Positions 51,041-60,000 of a DNA stretch of 64,000 nucleotides are shown here, piece after piece. The translations under genes were made by a program, and so were the position numbers. The notes below the pieces were generated by a model. That model searched no databases, was not told where the DNA came from, and was given only the letters and a program-made list of their open reading frames with translations. Source of the stretch: Krasilnikovia cinnamomea (GTDB taxonomy: Bacteria > Actinomycetota > Actinomycetes > Mycobacteriales > Micromonosporaceae); NCBI RefSeq assembly GCF_004217545.1, contig NZ_SHKY01000001.1, positions 62,001-126,000 on the forward strand, read 5' to 3'. Each line of letters opens with the position of its first letter. Position 1 is the first letter of the stretch.

Positions 51041-52480
51041 ATGACGACCGCCGCTGATCCCGGCCTGGCCGGGGTGGACCCGGACCGCCTGGCGCTGTGC
51101 CTGGAGGTCCTGGCCGAGGTGCAGGAGCTGCCGGTGGAGCACCCGGACGCGGTCGCGGTCCGGCGGGCCACGGCCGGGATGTTCAAGGTCGTCAAGCAGC
51201 GCCGCCGCGAGGAGCGCCGGGACGCGATCCGCCGCGCCGACGGGGCGGTCGACGCGGCCACCGCGACCGCCGCGCCGGGCCGCATCGACGACGAGACGGC
51301 GGGGCTGCCGCTGAGCACGATCACCGCCGGGCGCAGCGCCGGGACGCTGCACCGCGCCCGCGCCTGCTACGTGTGCAAGCAGCGGTACCGCGAGGTGGAC
51401 GCGTTCTACCACCAGTTGTGCCCGGAGTGCGCGGCGCGCCACCACGAGCGCCGCGACGCCCGTACCGATCTGACCGGGCGGCGGGCCCTGCTCACCGGCG
51501 GCCGGGCCAAGATCGGCATGTACATCGCCCTGCGGCTGCTGCGCGACGGCGCCCACACCACCATCACCACCCGCTTCCCGAACGACGCCGTGCGCCGCTT
51601 CGCGGCGATGCCGGACAGCGCGGACTGGCTGCACCGGCTGCGGGTGGTCGGCATCGACCTGCGGGACCCGGCCCAGGTGGTGGCGCTGGCCGACTCGGTC
51701 GCGGCCCGCGGGCCGCTGGACATCCTGATCAACAACGCGGCCCAGACGGTACGGCGCTCCGCCGGCGCCTACTCCGCGCTGGTGGCCGCCGAGTCCGCGG
51801 CGCTGCCCGACGGGCCCCTGCCGGAGCTGGAGTTCCTCGGCGGCCGTTCCGCGGCCGCCGCGCTGACCGGCCCGTCCTCGCCCGGCGACCCGTCGGCCGG
51901 TACGACCGTGCCGATCACCCCGGAGGCGGTGACCGCGCTGGCGCTGGTCGCCGGGTCGACCGCGATCGACGCGGGCGGCCTCGTGCCCGACCTGGCCGCC
52001 ACCAACAGCTGGAGCGACCGGGTGCACGAGGTCGACGCGCGGGAACTGCTCGAAGTGCAACTGTGCAACGTGACCGCGCCGTTCGTGCTGGTCAGCCGCC
52101 TGCGCGCGGCCATGACCGCGTCGAGCTTCCCCCGCCGCTACGTGGTGAACGTCTCCGCGATGGAAGGCGTGTTCAACCGCGGCTACAAGGGTGCGGGGCA
52201 CCCGCACACCAACATGGCCAAGGCGGCGCTGAACATGCTGACCCGCACCAGCGCGGCGGACCTGTTCACCGACGGCATCCTCATGACCAGTGTGGACACC
52301 GGCTGGATCACCGACGAACGTCCGCACCCGACCAAGTCCCGCCTGGCCGACGAGGGTTTCCACGCCCCGCTGGACCTGGTCGACGGTGCGGCCCGGGTCT
52401 ACGACCCGATCGTGCGCGGCGAGCGCGGCGAGGACCTGTACGGCTGCTTCCTCAAGGACTACGCCCCCGCGCCCTGGTAG
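51041..52480 (+). CDS. SDR-type oxidoreductase with N-terminal helical and zinc-ribbon segments
   Basis: 479 residues. Residues 1-100 are helical. C109-x2-C112 and C127-x2-C130 form a zinc ribbon. The Rossmann SDR domain follows, with LLTGGRAKIGMYIALRL, VGIDLRDPAQV and ILINNAAQTVRR. The catalytic motif is odd: YxxxK reads TNMAK (T390, K394), after S372, so the usual Tyr is missing. An extra ~60-residue loop (SALPDGPLPELEF...) separates the NAA motif from the active site. It may use another residue or not be a dehydrogenase. GGAGGG lies 6 nt before ATG 51041. Its 3' end overlaps the convergent nitronate monooxygenase gene by 22 bp. Confidence 0.82.
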   Translation: MTTAADPGLAGVDPDRLALCLEVLAEVQELPVEHPDAVAVRRATAGMFKVVKQRRREERRDAIRRADGAVDAATATAAPGRIDDETAGLPLSTITAGRSAGTLHRARACYVCKQRYREVDAFYHQLCPECAARHHERRDARTDLTGRRALLTGGRAKIGMYIALRLLRDGAHTTITTRFPNDAVRRFAAMPDSADWLHRLRVVGIDLRDPAQVVALADSVAARGPLDILINNAAQTVRRSAGAYSALVAAESAALPDGPLPELEFLGGRSAAAALTGPSSPGDPSAGTTVPITPEAVTALALVAGSTAIDAGGLVPDLAATNSWSDRVHEVDARELLEVQLCNVTAPFVLVSRLRAAMTASSFPRRYVVNVSAMEGVFNRGYKGAGHPHTNMAKAALNMLTRTSAADLFTDGILMTSVDTGWITDERPHPTKSRLADEGFHAPLDLVDGAARVYDPIVRGERGEDLYGCFLKDYAPAPW

Positions 52481-53493
52481 AGCCGCCGGAACGTCTCGGC
52501 CAGCGGCTCCTCGCGGGCGTGCCGGTAGCCGGTGCCCGCCCACAGGTGCAGGCGTTCCGGATCCCCGGCGGCCGCCGCCGCGCGGCGCACCGGCGCGGTC
52601 AGGTGGTGGATCGCCGGGTAGCCGAGCGGGGCGCGGGCCGTGTTGCGGTCGATGAAGTCGTTGCGCAGCCCGCGCGCCGGGCGCCCCGTGAACGCCCGGG
52701 TGAGCACGGTGTCCCGCCGCCCCTCGGCCAGCGCCGCCCGGTACGTCGCCGAGGTGCCGCTCTCCCGCGTACGCAGCAGCACGGTCCCGACGACCACCGC
52801 GGCGGCACCGGCGCGCCCGGCGGCGGCCACGTCCGCGGCCGTGCCGATGCCGCCGGCCGCCAACGTCGGCAACCCCGTGCGGGCGCGGACCGCCGCCAGC
52901 AGGTCGGTGAGCCGCAGCTCCGGCAGCGGCCGGTGCGGGCTGAGCGTGCCCGAGTGGCCGCCCGCCGCCGCGGCCTGCACGATCAGCGCGTCGACCCCGG
53001 CGTCCGCCGCGGCCAGCGCCTCGGTCGGATCCGTCACGGTCTGCCAGGTGAGCGTCCCGGCCCGGCGCAACGCGGTGACCGTGCGCCGCTCCGGGATGCC
53101 GAAGGTGAAGCTCACCACGGGTACGGGGTCGGCCAGCAGCAGGTCCAGCTTGGCCCGCCAGTGGTCGTCGTCCTCGACCGGCGTGTTGCCGCGCAGGGTG
53201 AGGCCCAGCGTCTCGGCGTCCGGCTCCAGGTCGTCGGCGTACCGGCGGAACGCGTCCGGGTCGACCGGCACCGGCGGCGGCGCGAACAGGTTGACCCCGA
53301 ACGGCACGCCGGCCGCGCGGACCGCGGCGATCTGCTCGGCGAGCTCGTCGGGGGTGCGGTATCCGCCGGGGACGAAACCGGCACCGCCCGCGTGGGCGGC
53401 GGCGGCCACCAGCGCCGTGGTGGAGGCACCACCGGCCATGGGTGCGGCGATGAGGGGGACGGCGAGGTCAAGCCCGGGCAACGGCGTACGCAT
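52459..53493 (-). CDS. Nitronate monooxygenase (FMN-dependent)
   Basis: 344 residues. TIM barrel of the NMO/2-nitropropane dioxygenase family: LIAAPMAGGAST, GGAGFVPGGYRTPDEL, VPFGVNLFAPP, ALIVQAAAAGGHSG, LPTLAAGGIGTAADVAAAGRAGAAAVVVGT. The class I His and FMN-phosphate loop are present. It detoxifies nitronates such as propionate-3-nitronate, giving nitrite that NirBD could use (inference). A TAGAAC sequence lies 6 nt upstream of ATG 53493. Confidence 0.88.
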   Translation of the reverse strand: MRTPLPGLDLAVPLIAAPMAGGASTTALVAAAAHAGGAGFVPGGYRTPDELAEQIAAVRAAGVPFGVNLFAPPPVPVDPDAFRRYADDLEPDAETLGLTLRGNTPVEDDDHWRAKLDLLLADPVPVVSFTFGIPERRTVTALRRAGTLTWQTVTDPTEALAAADAGVDALIVQAAAAGGHSGTLSPHRPLPELRLTDLLAAVRARTGLPTLAAGGIGTAADVAAAGRAGAAAVVVGTVLLRTRESGTSATYRAALAEGRRDTVLTRAFTGRPARGLRNDFIDRNTARAPLGYPAIHHLTAPVRRAAAAAGDPERLHLWAGTGYRHAREEPLAETFRRLYQGAGA

Positions 53494-53571
53494 GCGACGG
53501 TTCTACCGCAGCGCCGCCACCCCACGGTGCCGTTGCGCCCGGTCCTGCCACCGGCACGCCGTCAGCGGCGC

Positions 53572-53621
53572 CCGCAAACCGCGGGTCCGGCCGGGCCGGG
53601 TTTGCGGCCTGCCGGTAGGTT
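53572..53621 (+). promoter_or_regulatory. Inverted repeat and -10 element upstream of the amidase gene
   Basis: CCGCAAACC (53572-53580) and GGTTTGCGG (53599-53607) are perfect 9-bp arms with an 18-bp spacer. TAGGTT (53616-53621) is a TAnnnT -10 ending 7 nt before ATG 53629. The repeat would lie over the -35 region, suggesting regulator binding. Confidence 0.5.
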
Positions 53622-53628
53622 GACGGAC

Positions 53629-54798
53629 ATGGTTTCCCGTCGATCCGTACTGCGCGGCGCGGGTGGTCTCGCCGCCGCGCTGCCGTTGTCCGCCGCACCG
53701 GCGGCCCGGGCCAGCGCCAGTCCGGCCACGCCCCCGCACGCCGATGACACCGCCACGCCTGCGACCACCGGGGGCGCGGGCACGGTGGCGGCGACGGTGC
53801 GGGCGGCGCGGGGCCCGCTCGGCGGCGGCCAGGTGATCACCCCGGAGTTGACGCCCACCCACCTCGTGGTCTCCGGGCCGGCGCAGGTCCGGCTGCGCAC
53901 CGCCGACGGCTGGCAGCCGTGGCGCCCGGCGTCCGGCTGCCCGGGCGGCCCCGACCACCCGGGCGCCGAACCTCGCGCGCTGGTCCCGGCCGCGGGCGCC
54001 GTGGAGTATCAGGTACGCCGCAGCGACGGCGCCCCGGTCGAGGTCACCGAGCTGAACACCGTGGCCGGCCCGGTCCGGGCCACGGCGGCGCCGGTGGCTC
54101 CCCTCCTGCCGCTGCCCCGGGCCGCGGGCTGTGCGTGGCGCCCGCGCTACCTGAGCCGCGCCGCGTGGGGCGCCGACGAGTCGTACCGCTACAACCCCGA
54201 CGGCACCCTGGACACCCCGCCCGCGTTCTACGGTGTGCAGACCCTGACGGTGCACCACAGCGGCGAGGACGATCCGGAGCCGGACCCGATCGCGCACATC
54301 CGCGGGATCTACTACAACCAGGCCGTGGCCATGGACTGGGGCGACATCGGCTACCAGCTGCTCATCGACGCCGACGGCCGGGTGTACGAAGGCACGTACT
54401 CCGATCCCGACCGGATTCCGGTCTTCGGGCCGCAGCGCGGCCCGGACGGTCACCCGCTGATGGTCAACGGCGCGCACGTGGGCGGGTTCAACGCGGGCAA
54501 CATCGGGATCTGCCTGCTCGGCAACTACATGGTCACGCCGCCGTCCGCCGCGTCCCTGCGGTCGCTGACGGTGGTGCTGGCGCTGCTGGCCTCGGCGACC
54601 GGGCTGGACCCGCTCGGCACCACGCGGTACGTCAACCCGGTGTCCGGCGCCACGGCCACGATCGCGACGATCGCCGGCCACCAGGACTGGCACACCGCCA
54701 ACCCGGCGGCCGGCGCGACCCTGTGCCCCGGCGACCAGTTGTACGCCCGGCTGCCGCAGCTGCGGCAACGCGTCGCCGCCGTGGTACGCGCCTTCTGA
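53629..54798 (+). CDS. Exported N-acetylmuramoyl-L-alanine amidase (PGRP type)
   Basis: 389 residues. Tat-type signal peptide (SRRSVLRGAGGLAAALPLSAAPAARA). An N-terminal beta-rich region (~60-165) is followed by an Amidase_2/PGRP domain from ~185, with zinc ligands H209 (TVHHSGE), H351 (GHQDW) and C366 (TLCPGD), plus SRAAWGADE and NAGNIGICLLGNY. It should cleave the amide between MurNAc and L-Ala in peptidoglycan outside the cell. It is expected to be folded before export. The probable leaderless promoter carries a long inverted repeat. Confidence 0.92.
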   Translation: MVSRRSVLRGAGGLAAALPLSAAPAARASASPATPPHADDTATPATTGGAGTVAATVRAARGPLGGGQVITPELTPTHLVVSGPAQVRLRTADGWQPWRPASGCPGGPDHPGAEPRALVPAAGAVEYQVRRSDGAPVEVTELNTVAGPVRATAAPVAPLLPLPRAAGCAWRPRYLSRAAWGADESYRYNPDGTLDTPPAFYGVQTLTVHHSGEDDPEPDPIAHIRGIYYNQAVAMDWGDIGYQLLIDADGRVYEGTYSDPDRIPVFGPQRGPDGHPLMVNGAHVGGFNAGNIGICLLGNYMVTPPSAASLRSLTVVLALLASATGLDPLGTTRYVNPVSGATATIATIAGHQDWHTANPAAGATLCPGDQLYARLPQLRQRVAAVVRAF

Positions 54799-54850
54799 GG
54801 ATTTCTGTTTGATGACCGGCAATCTGCGGAAACGGAGCCGATCGCGGCCA

Positions 54851-54856
54851 TATGGT
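54851..54856 (+). promoter_or_regulatory. Candidate -10 element (TATGGT), leaderless start at 54864
   Basis: TATGGT ends 7 nt before ATG 54864. This supports 54864 rather than the in-frame ATG 54852 as the start. Confidence 0.5.
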
Positions 54857-54863
54857 CTGGGAT

Positions 54864-55385
54864 ATGAAGGCGCTTCTGAACTCCCTGACCGAGGCTGAGC
54901 TGGCGCTGGTCCGCGAAACCGAGCGCGAGCAGATCATCAACGCCGACGAGGACGCCCTGGTGCAGTTGCACGAGCGGATCCGCCGGGCCCGGAACAAGTA
55001 CGTGGGCCTGTACCGCCGCGAGGCCAGCTCCCGCGTCGCCGAGTTCGGCGGACGGGGCAAGGCCCGGCCGAAGAACACGCGCAACGCGGAGAAGGCAGAG
55101 GTCTTCGAGGACGCCTTGGCCCGGGTCAGCCGGCAACTGGCGGCCGCCGCCCGGCGCAGCGCGCAGCTGCTGCGCACCGAACGCCTGGCCGCCGCCCGGC
55201 AGGCGCGCAACATGGCGCCGCCGACGGCGTCCCGGCGCCCGGCCGCGACCCGCCCGGCCGGGCCCGCCAAGCGTGCGGCGACCCCGAAGCGTGCGTCTCC
55301 CGCAGCCGGTCAGGCCGCCCGCAAGCGGCAGGCGGCCAGCGCCGCCTCGGGGGCACGGCGGCAGGCCCAGCGCGACAGCGCGTGA
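54864..55385 (+). CDS. Small protein with helical N-terminus and basic, Ala/Lys/Arg-rich tail
   Basis: 173 residues, family not recognised. Residues 1-105 are helical and charged (LLNSLTEAELALVRETEREQII, ALVQLHERIRRARNKYVGLYRREASSRV). The last ~70 are Ala/Pro/Lys/Arg-rich (PAGPAKRAATPKRASPA, ARKRQAASAASGARR), like the tails of HupB or linker histones, so nucleic-acid binding is likely. The stop falls inside the first unit of a 26-27-bp tandem repeat that continues for about 120 bp. Changes in repeat number could alter the C-terminus. Confidence 0.7.
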   Translation: MKALLNSLTEAELALVRETEREQIINADEDALVQLHERIRRARNKYVGLYRREASSRVAEFGGRGKARPKNTRNAEKAEVFEDALARVSRQLAAAARRSAQLLRTERLAAARQARNMAPPTASRRPAATRPAGPAKRAATPKRASPAAGQAARKRQAASAASGARRQAQRDSA

Positions 55386-55505
55386 CGGCGGGCCCAGCGC
55401 GACAGCGCGTGACGGCAGGCCCGGCGCGACAGCCGTGACGGCGGGCCCGGCGCGACAGCCGTGACGGCGGGCCCGGCGCGACAGCCGTGACGGCGGGCGG
55501 CGACC
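55353..55505. repeat. 26-27-bp tandem repeat covering the 3' end of the preceding gene
   Basis: Units begin near 55353 (in the coding end), 55382, 55409, 55435, 55461 and 55487 (partial). Each is close to GTGACGGCGGGCCCGGCGCG plus ACAGCC. The unit length changes from 27 to 26 bp after 55409, and units at 55435 and 55461 are identical. Confidence 0.9.
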
Positions 55506-55607
55506 ACTCGTATACCTCCCTGTCCGGCGAGCGGTTGCTGCTGCGCGGCTTCCTGCTCCGCACCGTCCGGGCCGCCGACGCGTGGCGACCGGCCATCACC
55601 GGCACAC

Positions 55608-55635
55608 GCCGCCGGCCCCCACGGGGGCCGGCGGC
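55608..55635. terminator. Bidirectional hairpin between convergent genes
   Basis: GCCGCCGGCCCCC pairs with GGGGGCCGGCGGC over 13 bp (some opened for the loop), 15 bp from the end of the PRC-barrel gene. GTGTTTCG follows on the plus strand. Confidence 0.8.
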
Positions 55636-55649
55636 GGTGTTTCGCGCGC

Positions 55650-56090
55650 TCACCTCGGCGGTGCGTCGCGGTAGCTGCCGACGTAGTAGTCGCCCACCTG
55701 CTCGCGGTACTCCGGGGTGCTGAAGGTGTCCTTGTCGTACTCAGGAGAGCTCTTGATCTGTTCCTTGGTGCGGTCGACGTAGACCTTGCGGTCCTCGTGG
55801 TCGACCCGCTGCACCGTGCCGGCGGGCAACAGCACCTTCCGTCCGAAGATCCACGGGCCGGTGTCCACGACCAGCAGGGCGCTGCCGACGTCGTAGCTGG
55901 CCTCGTCGATCGAGCCGATCCGGCCATCGAGGGCCTCGACGTGGTAGCCGGTGAGATCCAGGCTGGCCTGCTGGTCCGCGCGGAGGTCGCTGGTCGGTCC
56001 GGCGTCGGGCGTGCGTGCGCCCGCGTCGGAGTAGCCGCCAAGCAGAGCGGGATCGCGCCAGTTCCAAGGGTTGAACGTGAACGGTTGCAT
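55650..56090 (-). CDS. PRC-barrel domain protein
   Basis: 146 residues from ATG 56090 (GGAGG 5 nt upstream; GTG 56093 is too close to it). Core PRC-barrel: LTGYHVEALDGRIGSIDEASYDVGSALLVVDTG, PWIFGRKVLLPAGTVQRVDHEDRKVYVDRTKEQIKSSP. PRC-barrel proteins are small beta-barrels that occur in photosynthetic reaction centre H subunits and in RimM. Stand-alone actinobacterial versions of this kind are common, with unknown role, often linked to stress or dormancy genes. The C-terminus is Tyr-rich (YREQVGDYYVGSY). Confidence 0.88.
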   Translation of the reverse strand: MQPFTFNPWNWRDPALLGGYSDAGARTPDAGPTSDLRADQQASLDLTGYHVEALDGRIGSIDEASYDVGSALLVVDTGPWIFGRKVLLPAGTVQRVDHEDRKVYVDRTKEQIKSSPEYDKDTFSTPEYREQVGDYYVGSYRDAPPR

Positions 56091-56211
56091 CACGGCCTCC
56101 TCACACTTCGATGAATGCGCCGTAGCCGTCGACTACCCTGCTGCCGCGATCCCAACCCTCCAGGCGGGCCGGAGCGTCACCCTCCACAGTGGGCCGGGCC
56201 GAAAGGCGCGG

Positions 56212-57078
56212 TCAGTGACCGAGGGTGTGGCCGGGCGGTTGGCCGTACGCATGGCGAATTTCCGCGGGGTCGGTCCCCAGCGCCCGGTACGCGCCGCGCA
56301 GCACGTCGGTGAGGGTACGACCGCCGGATCCGAGCGCGGGGGCGTCGAACTCGTCCAGCAGCGCGTCCGGCCGCCCACCGGCCAGCGGCGCCGTACCCAG
56401 CCACACCTCTCCGGTGCCCGCCCAGCCCGGACCGGAGGGCGACGGTTCGGTGGTCGCGGGCGGGCCACCGGCGCCCCAGAAGTCCGCGAGGTCGCCGAGG
56501 TCGCCGTCGTCCGGCGGCTCGGCGGGGGGCTCGGGATCGGCGTGGGCGGCGGCACCGCGCAACTGCCGCAGCCGCTCCAGCAACTCGTCGCGGCCGCGCC
56601 CGCGCCAGGCGAACGCGCCGAACGGATCCGTGTCCAGCGAGTCCGCCAGCGCGTAGCAGGTCGCGGCGAGGTGCACGCACGGCATCGGCCACCGTTCGCA
56701 CGTGCAGTCCATCGCCACCTCGTCCAGCGCCAGCGGCAGCAGGCTCAGCCCGGCCCCGGCGAACACCGCCGCGACGTCGTCGGGCATGCGCCCCGCGAAC
56801 AGGTCCGCGACGTAGCGGGTCTGGGTCGCCAGCTCGTCCTCGACGCGGGCCCACTCGGCGGCGCCGAAGGCCCGCACCGCGATCCTGGCCCGGTGCGCGG
56901 TGGGCTCCTCGCCCGCGCGGACCTGCGCCACCACGAGGCTGCTGGAGATGGTGAGGCTGCGCACGTGCCCGGCGCGGGCGTCGCGGCGCCCCCGAGCGAA
57001 CGTCGGGCCCATCCGCAGCGCCTCGACCATGGTGAGGAACGGCGCGGAGAAGCGTTGCCGGGAGCGGGGTTCAGTCAC
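56212..57078 (-). CDS. SWIM zinc-finger protein, partner of the SNF2 helicase
   Basis: 288 residues from GTG 57078, overlapping the SNF2 stop by 8 nt. The SWIM motif CxCxnCxH is DCTCERWPMPCVHLAA near residues 122-137. The N-terminal part is SFAPFLTMVEAL-like and Arg-rich (TFARGRRDARAGHV). The C-terminal third is acidic and Gly/Pro-rich. SWIM proteins encoded next to SNF2 ATPases are frequent in bacteria and are thought to bind DNA or the ATPase. The exact job is unknown. Confidence 0.87.
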   Translation of the reverse strand: MTEPRSRQRFSAPFLTMVEALRMGPTFARGRRDARAGHVRSLTISSSLVVAQVRAGEEPTAHRARIAVRAFGAAEWARVEDELATQTRYVADLFAGRMPDDVAAVFAGAGLSLLPLALDEVAMDCTCERWPMPCVHLAATCYALADSLDTDPFGAFAWRGRGRDELLERLRQLRGAAAHADPEPPAEPPDDGDLGDLADFWGAGGPPATTEPSPSGPGWAGTGEVWLGTAPLAGGRPDALLDEFDAPALGSGGRTLTDVLRGAYRALGTDPAEIRHAYGQPPGHTLGH

Positions 57079-60000
57079 CGATCGCCTCCGGGTCCAGGGC
57101 CAGCAGGTCACGCAGCTCCGCAGTGGACAGTGCGGTGAGCCACCCCTCCCCCGTGCCGACGACCCGCTGGGCGAGGGTGCCCTTGTCGAGCAGGAGACGG
57201 TCGATGCGCTCCTCCAGCGTGCCGAGGCAGACGAGCGTGTGCACCTGGACGTCGCGGTCCTGTCCGATCCGGAACGCCCGGTCGGTCGCCTGCGCCTCGG
57301 TGGCCGGATTCCACCACCGGTCGACGTGCACGACGTGGTTGGCGGCGGTGAGGTTGAGGCCGGTGCCGCCCGCCTTCAGCGACAGCACGAGGATCCCCGG
57401 CCGCCGGTCGGCCTGGAAGTGGGCGACCAGCTCGTCGCGGGCGGCTCGCGGGGTGCCGCCGTGCAGGTAGCGCACCGGCACGCCGAAGCGGGCGGCGAGG
57501 TGCGGCGCCAGCATGGCTCCGAAGCGGGCGTACTGGGTGAAGCACAGGGCCCGTTCCCCGTCGGCGAGGACCCGGTCGAGGATCTCCTCCAGGCGTTCCA
57601 GCTTGCCGGAACGGCCGGGCAGCGGCGAGCCGTCGCCGAGCAGGTGGGCGGGATGGTTGCAGACCTGCTTGAGCTTGGTCATGGCGGCCAGCACGATGCC
57701 CTTGCGGCGCTTGTCGTGCGCCTCGGCGAGGCGGCCCAGCAGCTCATCCAGGACGGCCTGGTACAGGGTGGCCTGCTCGGGGGTGAGCCCGCACAGGTGC
57801 CGGACGTGCCGCTTGTCGGGCAGGTCGGACAGGACCGCCGGGTCGGTCTTGACCCGGCGCAGCAGGAACGGCCGGGTGGCCTGGCGCAGCCGGTCGGCGG
57901 CGCCGTCGTCGGCGTACCGCTCGATCGGCACCGCGAACCGGGCCCGGAAGGTGTGTGCGGGGCCGAGCATTCCGGGGTTGAGGAAGTCCAGGATGGACCA
58001 GAGTTCGGCCAGCCGGTTCTCCACCGGGGTGCCGGTGAGCGCGACCCGGGCCCGGGCCGGGATGCGCCGCACCGCCCGGGCGACCGCGCTGGCGCTGTTC
58101 TTGATGTGCTGCGCCTCGTCCAGCACGATCCGGTCCCAGGCCACGGCGGCGAGCGCGGCGGCGTCGCGGGTGGCGGTGGCGTACGTGGTCAGCACCACGT
58201 CGCACCCGTCGGCCAGGTGTGCCGGGTCGGGCCGGTCGGCGCCGTGCAGCACCCGCACGACCAGCCCGGGGGCGAACCGGGCCGCCTCGCGCTGCCAGTT
58301 GCCCAGTACGGACAGCGGGCAGATCAGCAGGGTGGGGCCTGTCCCGGCGTGCAGCAGCAGGGCCAGCAACTGGACGGTCTTGCCGAGTCCCATGTCGTCG
58401 GCGAGGCAGGCACCCAGGCCCAGGCGGTCGAGGAACGCCAGCCAGGACAACCCCCGCCGCTGGTACGGCCGCAGCTCGCCGACCAGTGCGGCGGGCGCCT
58501 CGACGAGCTCCAGCCGCTGTTCGGCCTCGCCGCCGAGCAGGTCGGCCAGCCACCCCGTGCCGCCGGTGGCGGTGACCGGCAGCGGCAGTTCCTCGGGCGG
58601 CAGCAGCCGGACCAGGCGCAGCGCGTCCCCGGCGGTCATCGTGCCGCCGCCGCGCCGCAGGAAGGTCAGTCCGGCCCGCAGGTGCTGCGCGTCCAGGTGG
58701 ACCCAGCGGCCGCGCAGCCGTACCAGCGGCACCTTGGCCCGGGCCAGGTCTGCTAGTTCGTCCTCGGTCAGGGTGCGGCCTCCGAGCGCCAGCCCCCACC
58801 GGTACTCGACGATGGTGGCGAGGTCGACCGCGTCGTCGCGCAGCACCGGGCTGATCTGGTCGGGCGTGCGCACCTGCAGCGACAGGCCGAGACCGTGCGG
58901 TTCCCGCCACCAGGCGGGCACCAGCACCCCGAACCCGGCCTGCTCCAGCACGGGCGCGGCGGAGAGGAACCGGTACGCACCCGGCGTGTCGAGGATCAGC
59001 TCGGTGGGCCGCGCCGCGTCCAGGGCCGGGTCTAGCTCGGGCAGCAGCCGGGCCGCCCGGCCCAGGCCGGCCAGCAGCCGTTCCTGCGGGTGGTGCGTCC
59101 AGCGGCGCAACGGGGCCGTGCGGTCACGCCACACCTCGGCGGCCGGTACGAGCGCGCTGGGCTCGTCGCGGGCCTGCAGGAGGAACTCCAGCAGCCAGCG
59201 GTCCGTGCCGGCGGTGTCCGGGTCGGGCAGGGTGTCCGGGTCGGGCAGGTGGGACAGCCGGAAGCAGACCCGCACGGCGGTGCCGCTGGTGGCCTGGGCG
59301 TGCCAGTCGTCCAGTGCCGCGGTGAGCCGGTCGAGCTCGTCGGGTGGCGCGTCGAACTCGGGGTCACCGGTCAGCGCGGCCAGCCACGGCGCGCCGGCGG
59401 GCCCGCACCCGGCCAGCCGCCGCCGGACGTCGGAGTCGACGAGTCGCCCCAGCGCGGCGTGCAGCGTGTCGGCGGCCGGCAGCCCCGCCACCTCGCCGGG
59501 CCGGACCCGCTCGGCGCGGCAGGCGGGTGGCATGCGGCGCAACAGGTCGGCGTGCCGGGCCGTGTCGGCACCGGCGAGCACCGGCCGCCAGCGGGCGCGC
59601 GGCCGGGCTCCGTCGGCGATCACCGCGGGCAGGACCCGCCCCCGGGTCACCAGGTCGGCGGCGAACGTGGTGAGCTCGGCCAGCCAGGTCAGCGACGGGG
59701 CGGGGCGGGCGCCGAGCGCGTCGGCCAGGTCGTCCGGCACGGCGGGCACGGTCACGGCGTGCACCGCCCACGGGCGCAGCCGCGCAGTCCCCCGGCGCGG
59801 TGGCAGGCCGAGCTGCGGCGAGGGCAGGGGTCCGGCCCCGGTCGAGGGCAGCAGCAGGGTCACCGGCCGGGTCGGACCGGTCGGGGGCATGTCCGGCACC
59901 GGGCCGCCGCCGGGGACCGGCCCGGGGTCCACGGCGAACGGGTGTGGCGGGCTGGCGCCCCGCGCCCGCCGCGCCCGGCCGTGCGACACGGATCGGGATC

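Noticed and set aside
55353-55505. Possible CRISPR array
   Set aside because: The units are contiguous 26-27-bp tandem repeats without spacers and there are no cas genes.
55126-55653. Minus-strand frame with CRAGPAVT repeats
   Set aside because: It is a by-product of the DNA tandem repeat and the antisense of the basic-tailed gene.
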